Shown here: positions 1 through 9,452 of the stretch, one piece after another
How the letters are laid out: each line of letters opens with the position of its first letter
How positions within the stretch are numbered: position 1 is the stretch's first letter
NCBI GenBank assembly: GCA_902727895.1
Contig: CACVAP010000083.1
Span: forward strand, 1-64,000
Origin: an uncultured Sulfurovum sp.
GTDB lineage: Bacteria; Campylobacterota; Campylobacteria; Campylobacterales; Sulfurovaceae
Direction of reading: 5' to 3'
DNA: 64,000 nt
Notes under the pieces: generated by a model
The model's input: the letters and a program-made list of their open reading frames with translations, nothing else
Databases searched by the model: none
Told to the model about the DNA's origin: nothing
Position numbers and translations under genes: made by a program

Positions 1-81
1 TCTATGAGAAAACTTATTTTAATGGCTTTCTCTATCTTTAAAAGTGAAGAGGCTTACCAGCCTTTATTGGCTAAACTTTAA
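1..81 (+). mobile_element. IS110-family transposase, C-terminal tail (partial)
   Basis: An open frame enters from the left edge and ends in TAA. Its last 26 residues include RKLILMAFSIFKSEEAYQP. This matches the usual end of IS110-type transposases, a conserved MRKLL-hydrophobic-Y/F helix followed by a short polar tail. The catalytic domains lie outside the window, so I cannot tell whether the element is intact. A perfect inverted repeat (GATTCCGT at 95-102, ACGGAATC at 117-124) follows. It could be the end of the element or a terminator for the Fic gene reading leftward. The family call rests on remembered similarity over a short stretch. Confidence 0.55.
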
Positions 82-94
82 TTCAAGATTTATT

Positions 95-124
95 GATTCC
101 GTCAGCTTACTTTAACACGGAATC
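95..124. repeat. 8-bp inverted repeat between the IS110 tail and the Fic gene
   Basis: GATTCCGT (95-102) and ACGGAATC (117-124) are perfect inverted copies with a 14-nt loop. They lie between the stop of the transposase fragment and the stop of the leftward Fic gene. There is no good T-tract on either side, so a terminator is only one option; the right end of the IS element is another. Confidence 0.4.
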
Positions 125-152
125 TACAAGACTGTATTTAACTCTAATTTTA

Positions 153-983
153 CTAACCCTTCAAATCACTCAAAACACTCTCCAATGTCTCAATCAATTC
201 CAAGGTCACAAACGTAATAAAAGGAACAATGTCACCACTATCTGCTTCATGTAAAGCAGCTAAATACTTCCGTTTCTTTTCAGTTTTAATGACGGCAGGG
301 AAAAATCCTTGATTCATCAAAATCAAATTCATAATTATTCTAGCTCCTCGTCCATTACCATCGTCAAAAGCATGAATACGTACTAAATTATAATGCACAA
401 TGGAAGCCACAAAAATAGGATGTAACGCTTCTCTGCTTTTTTCTATCCACTCTACTAACATTTGCATTTGAGCTTGAACATGAATGGGTTCTACATATTG
501 ATGAATCTTTCCAGTGGGTAACAAAACATGGTTGGGCTGTTTTTTATATTCCCCTGCTGTTGCCTTTTTTCGTGTGGGGTTTCCCTCTGCGTCTTGTGCT
601 TTGGTATAAGTAATACCTGAGAGTATTAAAGCATTTAACTCTTTTATAAGCCCTTCACTAATGCTTCGTTGACTTGAAACAATCTCGTACAAATAATCAA
701 TGGCTTCAATATGATTTTTAGCATCCAAAAAATCTTTAAAAGGTTTCCCTTCTACGGTTAAACCTTCCGTTAAAAAGAAGTGGGTGTCTCCTCGACTTAG
801 CGTACTACCTTCGATACTATTTGAGTTGTATGTCCAATCAACTTTTAACTTTTGTAAGATCGTAGCCCATAAATTAGAATCTTTATCTTTAAGTTCTTCG
901 ATTTTAGCTTTTAAGCCATCTGCTTTTTGAAAAAGAGAACCTAGTGTAGTATTTATTGTTTCATTGTAATAGTGGTTTTGCAT
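153..983 (-). CDS. Fic family protein (putative AMPylase)
   Basis: Fic enzymes usually transfer AMP from ATP to a hydroxyl side chain of a target protein. The 276-residue protein has a Fic motif at about residues 204-215, HAFDDGNGRGAR, keeping the catalytic His, the acidic position and the anion-binding GNGR. Residues 54-59 read SNSIEG and fit the inhibitory (S/T)xxxE(G/N) helix that keeps class II Fic proteins self-restrained. The N-terminal region between them (about 60-150) resembles the Fic/DOC N-terminal domain. The gene lies alone next to an IS110 fragment, which suggests an acquired, accessory gene. The target cannot be predicted. The start has GGAAG about 12 nt upstream. Confidence 0.87.
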   Translation of the reverse strand: MQNHYYNETINTTLGSLFQKADGLKAKIEELKDKDSNLWATILQKLKVDWTYNSNSIEGSTLSRGDTHFFLTEGLTVEGKPFKDFLDAKNHIEAIDYLYEIVSSQRSISEGLIKELNALILSGITYTKAQDAEGNPTRKKATAGEYKKQPNHVLLPTGKIHQYVEPIHVQAQMQMLVEWIEKSREALHPIFVASIVHYNLVRIHAFDDGNGRGARIIMNLILMNQGFFPAVIKTEKKRKYLAALHEADSGDIVPFITFVTLELIETLESVLSDLKG

Positions 984-1067
984 ACTATATTATCTTCCAT
1001 TTACTTGGGTACTGTCCATACTCATTTTAAATTATTATAGCAAAATTTTATTTTATACAAATATATC

Positions 1068-1379
1068 CTAACTCAAAATCTTCTCAAGATTTTCTTCCAT
1101 AATTTCATAGTTTTCGTTAAATTTCTCAATGGCTTTAATGCTCTCTTTATCTGTCATGTCATTTAACTCTCCGACTATAAACTTCTTAGAATCTAAAAAG
1201 TCTTGTACATCTTCAACATTTTTAGGAGCATACAATTCTTCATATACTTTATGGAGGTCAGTATGTAACTGTTCTTTTAGTTTGTTATTTGAAACTTGTA
1301 AGTGCATTACCATGGTCAGTAACTCTTTGTTTTGTTCTTGTAATGCAAATAATATCTGTTGTAATTTTCCTTCATTCAT
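1068..1379 (-). CDS. Small coiled-coil hypothetical protein
   Basis: The product is 103 residues and I do not recognise it. It is highly charged and predicted helical, with heptad-like leucine spacing over residues 5-45 (LQQILFALQEQNKELL and on), which suggests a coiled coil. It has no signal peptide, membrane segment or Cys motif. An AAGGA-type ribosome site precedes the start. It lies between the Fic gene and DUF1853, both in the other direction or separately spaced, so context gives no function. Confidence 0.6.
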   Translation of the reverse strand: MNEGKLQQILFALQEQNKELLTMVMHLQVSNNKLKEQLHTDLHKVYEELYAPKNVEDVQDFLDSKKFIVGELNDMTDKESIKAIEKFNENYEIMEENLEKILS

Positions 1380-1470
1380 ATGAAATCCTTTGTTGTTGTT
1401 TTATTGTAAAAAATTGATTGTAGCTAAAAAGAACTTGCCAACTATGCTAATGCCTATAAAATATTTTAGC

Positions 1471-1476
1471 TACAAT
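1471..1476 (+). promoter_or_regulatory. -10 element of the DUF1853 gene, possibly leaderless
   Basis: TACAAT is followed by 7 nt and then the ATG at 1484, with no Shine-Dalgarno sequence. A start site 6-7 nt after the hexamer would fall on the ATG, which points to a leaderless or nearly leaderless mRNA. Confidence 0.45.
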
Positions 1477-1483
1477 AATCTTC

Positions 1484-2329
1484 ATGAAAAGTAACAAAAC
1501 CCCTTTTAAAAACCAAGATAAACGTCTATATTATCAATACTTAGGCTTCATAAACTCTGTTAACCTTTTTACTCAAGACATCATGGGTATGAAACATTTT
1601 AACTTTGAAGCACAATCCATAAGTTATGAAGATTTTCAAACATTTTCTTTAGATGTACAAGTGCCATTGGGTAAAAGAGTTGAGCGTTTTTTTGAATTTT
1701 ATATCCAAGAAAATCCAAACTACAAGATGCTTAAGAAAAATATTCAAATCAACCACAACAAAACAACCATAGGTGAGTTTGATTTTTTCTTAGAAGAGCA
1801 AAACAATAAAAAAGTCATTCATGTAGAGTTGGTCTACAAGTTTTACATTTACAAAGAACATACAGATGAAATAAAACGCTACCATGGACCAAACAATCAC
1901 GACAACTTAGAAGACAAACTTCATAAACTACAAACCAGACAGTTTCCCCTGCTTTATAACCCTTATGCTAAAGAAATTTTAAAAGAACTGGACATTTCAA
2001 AAGTCAGCCAAGAACTCTGCTTTCTAGGTAATGTATTTGTAAAGCAAGAGACAGAAGCGAATTTTGAAGTCATAAACCCCAATGCCCTAGCTGGTACTTA
2101 CCTGTCATTTGAAACATTTTTAACTGATGCTAGATACAAAAATAAGCATTACTTTATTCCTCAAAAAGAAGACTGGCTTGTAGAAGAAAAGTATGCTGAG
2201 TTTTGGTACAAGCATGAAGAGACTATAGAAAAAATAGAAAAGTATTTTCAAAGAAATATCTCTTTGTTGCTTTGGATTAAAAGTGGAAATGAATTTGAGA
2301 AAGCTTTTGTTTTAAAATCAAGCCCTTGA
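1484..2329 (+). CDS. DUF1853 family protein
   Basis: The 281-residue protein of unknown function matches the DUF1853 pattern that I remember. It has an LGKRVERFFEFYI region at about 64-76, then a GEFDFFL...HVELVYKFYI segment around 98-125, then YHGPNNHDNLEDKLHKL. That layout, an acidic residue after a G, then an E-x-x-x-K-F strand, resembles PD-(D/E)XK nuclease-like folds, but I cannot confirm a nuclease. It is probably soluble and cytoplasmic. It sits just upstream of bpt in the same direction with a 70-nt gap that holds a separate promoter. Confidence 0.75.
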   Translation: MKSNKTPFKNQDKRLYYQYLGFINSVNLFTQDIMGMKHFNFEAQSISYEDFQTFSLDVQVPLGKRVERFFEFYIQENPNYKMLKKNIQINHNKTTIGEFDFFLEEQNNKKVIHVELVYKFYIYKEHTDEIKRYHGPNNHDNLEDKLHKLQTRQFPLLYNPYAKEILKELDISKVSQELCFLGNVFVKQETEANFEVINPNALAGTYLSFETFLTDARYKNKHYFIPQKEDWLVEEKYAEFWYKHEETIEKIEKYFQRNISLLLWIKSGNEFEKAFVLKSSP

Positions 2330-2396
2330 AGATTATCTAGCACACAATAATCTCCAACTACTTAAATTAAAAATCTCCAAATAAATTTATTTCAGC

Positions 2397-2402
2397 TATA
2401 AT
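2397..2402 (+). promoter_or_regulatory. -10 element of bpt; decides its start
   Basis: TATAAT overlaps the first possible ATG at 2401, so translation almost certainly starts at the second ATG, 2410. That ATG lies 7 nt after the hexamer and lacks a Shine-Dalgarno sequence, so the transcript is likely leaderless. Confidence 0.55.
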
Positions 2403-2409
2403 GACAATT

Positions 2410-3174
2410 ATGGCAAACAACACTAATCCTCAACGTATCAATCGTAATTTAAGAAACTTTACACAAGATGATGCACCCTGTTCTTATATCCCCGATAAAC
2501 GTGTAAAAATGAATCATCGCTTAGTAGATGTTATTTCTAGTAACTTTACCACTAAGGTTACAGAAAGAGGATGGAGGCGTTTTGGACGAAGTTTTGTTTA
2601 TCCTCAATGTGGAGACTGTAATGAATGTAAAAGTTTACGCGTAGATGTTAACAACTACAAATTCTCAAAATCACAACAAAAAACCATCAATAGAAATGAC
2701 GACACAGAGATTAAAGTGAAACAACCATGGGTTAGTGATGAACATATTGCACTTTATAACAAATACCACCAATACAAAGCCAAACGGGATGGTTGGAAAC
2801 ATAAAGACATTAGTCGAACAGAATACTTTGAAACCTTTGTAGAAGGTGCCAATGAATTTGGGAAAGAGTTACGCTACTACATTGACGGAAAACTTGTTTG
2901 TGTAGACCTTATTGATATTTTAGATGATGGAATTTCTGCTATCTATTGTTATTATGATCCTGAGTATCCTCGATATTCGTTGGGAACTTACTCTTTACTT
3001 TATGAGATAAAACTGGCTGAAATGTTAGGGCTAGATTGGGTTTATCTTGGGTATTGGGTTGATGGGTATAAATCTTTTGAATACAAAAAAAACTTTCAAC
3101 CACTACAGATATTAGATGGCTTTCCAGCTATGTTTGAAAAACCAAATTGGCAACCTTGGAAAAGTGAAGACTAA
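2410..3174 (+). CDS. bpt: Aspartate/glutamate leucyltransferase (arginyl-transferase family)
   Basis: Bpt moves leucine from Leu-tRNA to N-terminal Asp or Glu of proteins and so marks them for ClpS/ClpAP degradation in the bacterial N-degron pathway. The product (254 residues from the ATG at 2410) shows the N-terminal Cys cluster region CSYIPDKRVKM, then GWRRFGRSFVYPQCGDCNEC, then the R-transferase C-terminal core (YNKYHQYKAKRDGW, ALYHKY-like, and LGYWVDGYKSFEYKK). The length fits the family. An earlier ATG at 2401 lies in the -10 hexamer and is rejected as start. The stop overlaps the stop of the convergent J-domain gene by 4 nt. Confidence 0.9.
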   Translation: MANNTNPQRINRNLRNFTQDDAPCSYIPDKRVKMNHRLVDVISSNFTTKVTERGWRRFGRSFVYPQCGDCNECKSLRVDVNNYKFSKSQQKTINRNDDTEIKVKQPWVSDEHIALYNKYHQYKAKRDGWKHKDISRTEYFETFVEGANEFGKELRYYIDGKLVCVDLIDILDDGISAIYCYYDPEYPRYSLGTYSLLYEIKLAEMLGLDWVYLGYWVDGYKSFEYKKNFQPLQILDGFPAMFEKPNWQPWKSED

Positions 3175-3470
3175 TCTTTTTTGTCTTCTTTATCTTGTAA
3201 AACGTAATATTCTGTATTGACAAGCAAAGGGTTTTGTTGCTTAAACTCTTCATCTGAAAAAACAAAACGGAAATTATCCATGTACTCAACTAAAATTTCA
3301 TAGGCTTCCCGTATTTCTTGAAATTTCTCTGTTGAACCACCCTCCATGTCAGGGTGATACTTACGAGAAAGTTTCAAGTATTTTTTACGTACATCTTCTT
3401 TTGTTCTAAGTGAAACAAGTCCCAAGCTTTCAACAGCAGCTTGGAATTCAGAAAGAGAAACTTGATGCAT
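3171..3470 (-). CDS. Small J-domain (DnaJ-like) protein
   Basis: The 99-residue protein is essentially one J domain (about residues 11-65) with the diagnostic HPD tripeptide in RKYHPDMEGG, followed by a short acidic tail. J domains stimulate the ATPase of an Hsp70 partner. The Gly/Phe and zinc regions of full DnaJ are absent, so this is a stand-alone co-chaperone whose clients are unknown. It follows lepA in the same direction with a 9-nt gap and is probably cotranscribed with prs and lepA. Confidence 0.85.
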   Translation of the reverse strand: MHQVSLSEFQAAVESLGLVSLRTKEDVRKKYLKLSRKYHPDMEGGSTEKFQEIREAYEILVEYMDNFRFVFSDEEFKQQNPLLVNTEYYVLQDKEDKKD

Positions 3471-3479
3471 ATCTTAAAC

Positions 3480-5294
3480 CTATGAATCTAATTTTAATAC
3501 AGCCATAAATGCTTCTTGAGGAACATTAACAGAACCAATGGCTTTCATACGTTTTTTACCAGCTTTTTGTTTGTCTAGTAGCTTACGTTTACGGGTGATA
3601 TCTCCACCATAACATTTGGCTGTTACATTTTTACCTGTAGACTTTACCGTACTTCTTGCAATAATATCACTACCAATACTCGCTTGAATAGCAACTTCAA
3701 AAAGCTGTCTTGGAATAAGTTCTTTAAGTGAATTTACAAAGGCTAAACCTTTGGTTCTTGCACTCTCTCTTGGAACAATAATAGAAAGAGCATCAACCAC
3801 TTCACCAGCTACCTTAATGTCTAGTTTTACCAAGTCACCTGGTCTGAAACCTATTGGTTCATAGTCAAAACTTGCATAACCTTTTGTATTACTTTTTAGT
3901 TTGTCATAAAAATCAAGAACAATTTCATTCATTGGCAGATCATATTCTAATAAGATACGCTCAGCATTAATGTAATCCATTTTTATCTGAATACCACGAC
4001 GGTCATTAAGCAATTTGATAACATTACCTAAGTAGTCATTTGGTACTAAAATGGTCGCTTTAATGTACGGTTCAAAAATGGTGTCTATCTTTTGTGATGG
4101 AGGTAAGTCAAATGGATTTTGAATCTCTACACGTGCGCCATCAGTCTGCTCTACTTCATAAACAACCGTTGGAGCAGATGCAATGAGTTCAAGGTTAAAT
4201 TCACGTTCTAAACGCTCTTTAATAACCTCCATATGTAACATTCCTAAGAACCCTGTTCTAAAGCCAGAGCCTAAAGCCACTGATGATTCAGGTTCAAAAG
4301 AGATAGAAGAGTCATTAAGTTTTAACTTATTGAGTGCATCTCTAAGATCTTCAAACTTATCAGTTTCAATAGGATAAATACCTGCAAACACAAAAGGTTT
4401 CGCTGGTTCAAATCCATCAATGGACTCAGCTGTAGGATTTTTAGCATCGGTTAATGTGTCCCCTACTTGCAAGCCATCTACTGTTTTCTGACCTGTTACC
4501 ACAATACCAATTTCACCTGTATTAATACTTCTGGTTTTAATAGGAGCAATAGGGTTAGGGTACATTAAATCTAAAACAACATGCTCTTCTTTGGTACTCA
4601 TGATTTGAACTTTTTGACCTATTTCAACACTACCTTCGTAAACACGTACCAATGCCAAAGCACCTAAGTAGTTGTCAAACCAAGAGTCATAAATAAGTGC
4701 TTTTGTTGGTGCATCCTCATCTCCATTTGGTGCTGGAACACGATCAACAATGTCATTAATAAGTTCAGGAACACCCAAACCTGTTTTTGCTGAGACCAAA
4801 GAGTGTTCGGTACAATCAAGACCAATAGCATCTTCAACCTCTTCTAATACTCTTTCTGGTTCAGCAGCAGGTAAATCAATTTTATTGACGACAGGTAATA
4901 GTTCTAAATTATTATCCATGGCAATATAAACATTGGCAATGGTCTGAGCCTCAACTCCTTGAGCAGCATCAATAATAAGCAATGCACCCTCAGAAGAAGC
5001 CAAGGAACGACTCACTTCATAAGAAAAGTCAACATGACCAGGAGTGTCAATAAGATTTAAAATATAATGCTCACCATCACGCTCATAATCTAAACGTACT
5101 GATTGTGCTTTAATGGTAATACCACGTTCTTTTTCAATATCCATCGTGTCCATAACTTGTGCTGACATTTTACGGTCAACAACAGCATGACACTCTTGAA
5201 TGATTCTATCAGCCAAGGTAGATTTACCATGGTCAATATGGGCAATAATCGAAAAGTTACGTATATTTTCCTGAGGAATCTTTTTGTTTGACAT
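3480..5294 (-). CDS. lepA: Elongation factor 4 (LepA), ribosome-bound GTPase
   Basis: EF4 is a translational GTPase that acts on stalled or back-translocating ribosomes. The 604 residues match the family length. The P loop is HIDHGKST (19-26), then a G3 DTPGH and G4 NKID follow. EF-G-like domains II, III and V and the LepA-specific C-terminal domain ([20 protein letters not shown] near the end) are present. Its start codon overlaps the prs stop by 1 nt (TAATG), so the two are translationally coupled. No residue that I can judge is missing. Confidence 0.97.
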   Translation of the reverse strand: MSNKKIPQENIRNFSIIAHIDHGKSTLADRIIQECHAVVDRKMSAQVMDTMDIEKERGITIKAQSVRLDYERDGEHYILNLIDTPGHVDFSYEVSRSLASSEGALLIIDAAQGVEAQTIANVYIAMDNNLELLPVVNKIDLPAAEPERVLEEVEDAIGLDCTEHSLVSAKTGLGVPELINDIVDRVPAPNGDEDAPTKALIYDSWFDNYLGALALVRVYEGSVEIGQKVQIMSTKEEHVVLDLMYPNPIAPIKTRSINTGEIGIVVTGQKTVDGLQVGDTLTDAKNPTAESIDGFEPAKPFVFAGIYPIETDKFEDLRDALNKLKLNDSSISFEPESSVALGSGFRTGFLGMLHMEVIKERLEREFNLELIASAPTVVYEVEQTDGARVEIQNPFDLPPSQKIDTIFEPYIKATILVPNDYLGNVIKLLNDRRGIQIKMDYINAERILLEYDLPMNEIVLDFYDKLKSNTKGYASFDYEPIGFRPGDLVKLDIKVAGEVVDALSIIVPRESARTKGLAFVNSLKELIPRQLFEVAIQASIGSDIIARSTVKSTGKNVTAKCYGGDITRKRKLLDKQKAGKKRMKAIGSVNVPQEAFMAVLKLDS

Positions 5295-6241
5295 TAGTTA
5301 GCCGTTCCAAAGATTGAATTAACACTCTCATTATGGTAAACACGACGAATAACTTCTGCTAACATACTCGCTGTTGAAAGTACTTTGATTTTATCACACT
5401 TATCAGCATTCTCCGTCGTTCCAATGGTATCAGTAATAACCAGCTCATCTAACTCACCTTTTTGGATACGCTCATAAGCAGGTCCTGAAAGTACAGGGTG
5501 AGTACAACATGCCATCACTGAAGTTGCCCCAAGTTTTTTAAGTGCTGAAGCTGCTTTTACCATGGTTCCTGCTGTGTCAATCATATCATCAATCATAATG
5601 ACATCCTTGCCCTCAACATCACCAATGATGTTCATTACTTCTGACTCATTAGCTTTTTCACGTCTTTTATCAACAATTACCATGTCAAGCCCTAGAGACT
5701 TCGCAAAATATCTAGCACGTGCAACGCCACCAATATCAGGACTGGCAATTACTGGATTTTTAAAGTTTTTAGACTGAATGTACTCTTTAAATAAGATAGC
5801 TCCATAAAGGTTATCTACAGGGATGTCGAAAAACCCTTGAATTTGAGAAGCATGAAGATCAATGGTAATCATACGTGTAATCCCAGCTGTCTCCATAAGA
5901 TTTGCCACAAGTTTAGCCGAAATAGGTACTCTCGGTTCTGCTTTTCTGTCTTGTCTTGCGTAACCATAGTAAGGAACAACAGCTGTAATAGACTTAGCAG
6001 ATGAACGTTTAAGTGCATCTGTCATAATAAGTAATTCCATTAAGTTGGCATTAGCAGGTGCTGAAGTTGGTTGGATAATAAATACATCTTTCCCACGAAC
6101 ACTTTCTTCAATTTTGACGTTAATTTCACCGTCTGAAAATTGTTTAATCCTTGCTTCTGCAAGTGGTAAGTCTAAGTGTTTTGAAATTTTTTTGGCAAGT
6201 TCTGGATTGGCTCTACCAGAAAAAAGCATGTAACCTCTCAT
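5294..6241 (-). CDS. prs: Ribose-phosphate pyrophosphokinase (PRPP synthase)
   Basis: Prs makes PRPP from ribose 5-phosphate and ATP for purine, pyrimidine, His, Trp and NAD synthesis. The 315 residues are a typical class I length. The catalytic flexible loop region [14 protein letters not shown] (91-104), the divalent-cation site around [13 protein letters not shown] (127-139) and the PRPP loop [14 protein letters not shown] (214-227) are intact. It opens a likely prs-lepA-DnaJ operon. A divergent protease gene begins about 125 nt upstream. Confidence 0.97.
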   Translation of the reverse strand: MRGYMLFSGRANPELAKKISKHLDLPLAEARIKQFSDGEINVKIEESVRGKDVFIIQPTSAPANANLMELLIMTDALKRSSAKSITAVVPYYGYARQDRKAEPRVPISAKLVANLMETAGITRMITIDLHASQIQGFFDIPVDNLYGAILFKEYIQSKNFKNPVIASPDIGGVARARYFAKSLGLDMVIVDKRREKANESEVMNIIGDVEGKDVIMIDDMIDTAGTMVKAASALKKLGATSVMACCTHPVLSGPAYERIQKGELDELVITDTIGTTENADKCDKIKVLSTASMLAEVIRRVYHNESVNSIFGTAN

Positions 6242-6365
6242 TTGGATCCCTTAAGTATGTTAGATAATAATCGAATTTTACCAATATTTGACTAATAGAG
6301 TGATGAGAATACTATAAGACTCTTTTCGCTAAAATAAATTAGCCTAAAAATAAGGAGAGATATTA

Positions 6366-7313
6366 ATGTTTAATTTACTTTTAGCACTCATCACAGGGGT
6401 AGTAATAGGATGGAATTTTCACTCTTTTTTTCTAGAGCTTAACCCAAACCCTCTAAAAATTTTAAAAGATACAACAACCATTGAAGAAATATCCCAAACA
6501 ACACAAGTAGCTCCAACAATACTTGAAGAAAAAGAAGTCCAACAGGCTATTCATTTAACTAAGGCTCCTCAAAATATTCTTCCTAAAATTACTCTTGATA
6601 AAGAAACAAATACTTCTATTTCAACTACAGTAATAAATGAGAACTTTTACACACTTTTAGAAAAAAATCTATTTTCAGATGCTATGACACTCTATATAGA
6701 TGCTAAAGGTACGACACATTCACTTTACCAAGCAGCCCTTCTCGACTACTTTGAAGACACCATTAACACAGAACCTCAACTTGCCACAGAACAAATGATT
6801 GAATTTCAGGAACTTGAACCAAAAGATAGACGAGTAGAAGAAGAATTACTTCATGATATGCAATTTGGAGATGACTATACAGCAAGAGCTATGGTACTAT
6901 TAGAGCTTATTAAACAAAAAAATGAAGTGCCAGAAGCATACCAATTCCAGATTCCTTTACAAAAAGTAGGTGAACACTTTACAGTAGAAGTTGAAGTAAA
7001 TAATACGCCTATTGTACTACTACTAGACACAGGCGCATCAATTACCATGGTTAATGAAGCAAAACTTCCCCTCTTAACACTCATAAATGAAAATGTTGTT
7101 CTTAGTGCAGTTGGAAGAAAAATCAATGCGCAACTTCATGAGGCAGATACTTTTTCTATCGGAGAAGTTGAGTTGGAAAAGTTTCAAATTGTTTCTTCTA
7201 CTTTTGAACAAGAAAAAGCAGATGGGCTATTAGGTATGAATTTTTTTAAAGAATTTAAATTTAAAATAGACCAACAAACAGCAATACTTCACTTATCTCA
7301 ACTTGAAGAATAA
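6366..7313 (+). CDS. Membrane-anchored retropepsin-like aspartic protease
   Basis: The 315-residue protein starts with one hydrophobic helix (about residues 1-22) that should anchor it in the inner membrane with the rest in the periplasm. A variable linker and helical region follow. The C-terminal 110 residues form a single-lobe aspartyl protease like those of clan AA: VLLLDTGASITMV with the catalytic DTG at 221-223, and DGLLGMNFF at about 286-294 as the second hydrophobic-hydrophobic-Gly motif. Such enzymes work as homodimers. The ribosome site is AAGGAGAG. The substrate is unknown. Confidence 0.82.
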   Translation: MFNLLLALITGVVIGWNFHSFFLELNPNPLKILKDTTTIEEISQTTQVAPTILEEKEVQQAIHLTKAPQNILPKITLDKETNTSISTTVINENFYTLLEKNLFSDAMTLYIDAKGTTHSLYQAALLDYFEDTINTEPQLATEQMIEFQELEPKDRRVEEELLHDMQFGDDYTARAMVLLELIKQKNEVPEAYQFQIPLQKVGEHFTVEVEVNNTPIVLLLDTGASITMVNEAKLPLLTLINENVVLSAVGRKINAQLHEADTFSIGEVELEKFQIVSSTFEQEKADGLLGMNFFKEFKFKIDQQTAILHLSQLEE

Positions 7314-7320
7314 TACTTTT

Positions 7321-7352
7321 TAGAGGAGAGATTTTATATTCTCTCTGCTCTA
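7321..7352. terminator. Possible bidirectional hairpin between convergent genes
   Basis: TAGAGGAGAGA (7321-7331) pairs with TCTCTC-TG-CTCTA (7340-7352), with a 2-nt bulge. It overlaps the end of the DUF3108 gene. The T-tracts are weak. Confidence 0.3.
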
Positions 7353-8074
7353 ATATCTCCGAAAAAGATTAAATCTTTGAGGACGGATTTTTGCGTAATA
7401 CCATCATCTCCAATACGAAGTAATAGCTCTCCCTTATCACTTGAAAAAATATCTTGATGTACAACTGCTTTTGCATACCAAGAATCATCACTCTCGCCTA
7501 AAGCTTCTTTATACTCCTCTAACTTAGCTTCTTTAGGAATAGATACTTCAACTTGTCCTTTTTGTTTTTCTGCACCAATAGCTTTAAAAACATAATCTTT
7601 ACTTTTCTTTTTATCTAGAATTTTTTTATCTAAATTAAAATACAGTGTCAATAAGTCATCAGGAGAATAAAAGTCTAAAGTCTCATTTCTATCTACTGTT
7701 AATTTTCCATTATTCCAACGTTTATACACTTTTTCTACAGTTTTATCTTTATGATTGTTAGTATAGAGTTTATTTGTCATTTTAGAGCCATGTGATTTGG
7801 TCACTTGATAATAATCAGAAACCATTACTCCATTTTGAATACGTCCTCTTGAAATATGTTCTTCTGTTCTTCCACCAGAAAGTGTTTTAGCAATACCTGT
7901 TGCCTTTAACTTAACATTAATCTCATAATAGTTCTCATCTTTCGTTAAAACAGCATTTGCAATCCCAATTTCACCAATAATCCCAAACTCAACTTTAAAG
8001 TCTGCCTTAACCGTCTCTGCTTGGACTAAGGTCGTTATAAGTAATAAACTCAGTGATATTAATATTTTTTTCAT
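7334..8074 (-). CDS. DUF3108 family exported protein
   Basis: The 246-residue protein has a clear Sec signal peptide (MKKILISLSLLLITTLVQA, cleavage near 19). The mature part is rich in beta strands. The pattern YYEINVKLKATGIAKTLSGGRTEEH, followed by DYYQV and DLLTLYFNL, is that of the periplasmic DUF3108 family. The function is not established. Members often look like lipid- or glycan-binding beta-barrel-like folds, but that is inference only. It is convergent with the protease gene and divergent from the MscS gene. Confidence 0.75.
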   Translation of the reverse strand: MKKILISLSLLLITTLVQAETVKADFKVEFGIIGEIGIANAVLTKDENYYEINVKLKATGIAKTLSGGRTEEHISRGRIQNGVMVSDYYQVTKSHGSKMTNKLYTNNHKDKTVEKVYKRWNNGKLTVDRNETLDFYSPDDLLTLYFNLDKKILDKKKSKDYVFKAIGAEKQKGQVEVSIPKEAKLEEYKEALGESDDSWYAKAVVHQDIFSSDKGELLLRIGDDGITQKSVLKDLIFFGDIRAERI

Positions 8075-8203
8075 AATATTCCTTTATTATTTTTATAAGT
8101 ATATTTAATCATAGTTATGTGTAAAAACTGTGATTAAACGAAGTATTATATCAATTTTTTTGGATAAAATTATGCTTACATATATAAAGTAAAAGTGAAA
8201 ACA

Positions 8204-9379
8204 ATGAATGAAAATAATAATACCAACACCGATGAAATTATAGATAAGATTGATATTAATTTTGTACCCTATGCCCAAAACCTACTCGATGAACTATATA
8301 AAAGTAATGCTGTTCCTTTTTTAAGTGAACACTATTGGGAACTTCCTCTTGGTAATATTTTAGCAGCTGTTTTTTCATTAATTGTTTTTTTTACTTTACG
8401 TAAACTCTTTGCAACATTAACCATTAAAGTTTTACAACCTCTTGCTAAGCGTACAGAAAACTATTATGATGACAGAATTCTTTCAGCACTTAAAGGTCCT
8501 CTCTCTTTTGTTTTTTTAACCATCGGGTTTAGACTCTTCTTTACACTTCTTCATATTGATACACCATTTATTGAAAAACTTATAGACAGTATGGTTCTAT
8601 TTAATATTTTTTGGGCAATTTATGCATTGGTTCATGCACTTAGAGGGGCTGTCTATCACTTTACTGAACGATTTAACCCAGCACTTGCACATGAAATGGG
8701 TAATTTTATTTTAACCATCATTAGAGGGGTTATTTTAGCTGTTGCCTTAGGTGCAATTTTACAGTTTTGGGGTATAAATGTTGCAGGACTTGTAGCAGGG
8801 CTGGGAATTGGTGGTTTAGCATTTGCCCTAGCTGCAAAAGACACAGCAGCCAACCTTTTTGGTTCTATTGCCTTACTTCTTGATAAATCAATCCGTATTG
8901 GAGAATGGATAAAAATTGGTGATGTAGAAGGAACAGTAGAAGATATTGGTATGCGTACGACAAAGATTCGTGCTTTTGGGAAAGCCCTTATTACTTTACC
9001 AAATCAAGTCATTGCCAACAGTCCTATTCAAAACTTTTCAAGACGAGGCGTAAGGCGTATTAAAATGACCCTTGGTCTAACCTATAGTACAAATAGCCAG
9101 CAAATGGAAAGTATTTTAACTGATATTAGAACCATGTTAAGAAGTCATAAAGACATTGCCCAAAAAGAAACAATGTTAGTAAACTTTAGCTCTTTTGATG
9201 ACAGCTCATTGGGTATTTTTATTTATACCTTTACCGACACAGCAAATTGGGCAAGATATATGGAAATAAAAGAAGACGTAAATTTAAAAATCATGAAGAT
9301 TATAGAAGACAATAATTCAGATTTTGCCTTCCCTTCTCAATCACTTTATGTAGAAAGCATGCCTAACATCAACCAATAA
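8204..9379 (+). CDS. MscS-family mechanosensitive channel
   Basis: The protein (391 residues from ATG 8204) should open under membrane tension to release solutes after osmotic downshock. About four hydrophobic helices precede a pore helix of the MscS type, rich in Gly and Ala (VAGLGIGGLAFALAAKDTAANLFGS, about residues 200-225). The beta domain follows (IGDVEGTVEDIGMRTTKIR and TLPNQVIANSPIQNFSRR). A GTG at 8195, three codons upstream, is possible, but the ATG is preferred. The extra N-terminal helices place it among the longer MscS homologues (YbdG/YnaI-like in size). Confidence 0.9.
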   Translation: MNENNNTNTDEIIDKIDINFVPYAQNLLDELYKSNAVPFLSEHYWELPLGNILAAVFSLIVFFTLRKLFATLTIKVLQPLAKRTENYYDDRILSALKGPLSFVFLTIGFRLFFTLLHIDTPFIEKLIDSMVLFNIFWAIYALVHALRGAVYHFTERFNPALAHEMGNFILTIIRGVILAVALGAILQFWGINVAGLVAGLGIGGLAFALAAKDTAANLFGSIALLLDKSIRIGEWIKIGDVEGTVEDIGMRTTKIRAFGKALITLPNQVIANSPIQNFSRRGVRRIKMTLGLTYSTNSQQMESILTDIRTMLRSHKDIAQKETMLVNFSSFDDSSLGIFIYTFTDTANWARYMEIKEDVNLKIMKIIEDNNSDFAFPSQSLYVESMPNINQ

Positions 9380-9452
9380 TTAAAAACTTGCTATACTTCC
9401 AACAATATCGGTCAGTATCCCTGACCTCTGCAAACTAATACAAGACAAATAA

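Noticed and set aside
8195-8203. GTG start three codons upstream for the MscS gene
   Set aside because: The ATG at 8204 is in the same frame and more plausible; the difference is only three residues.
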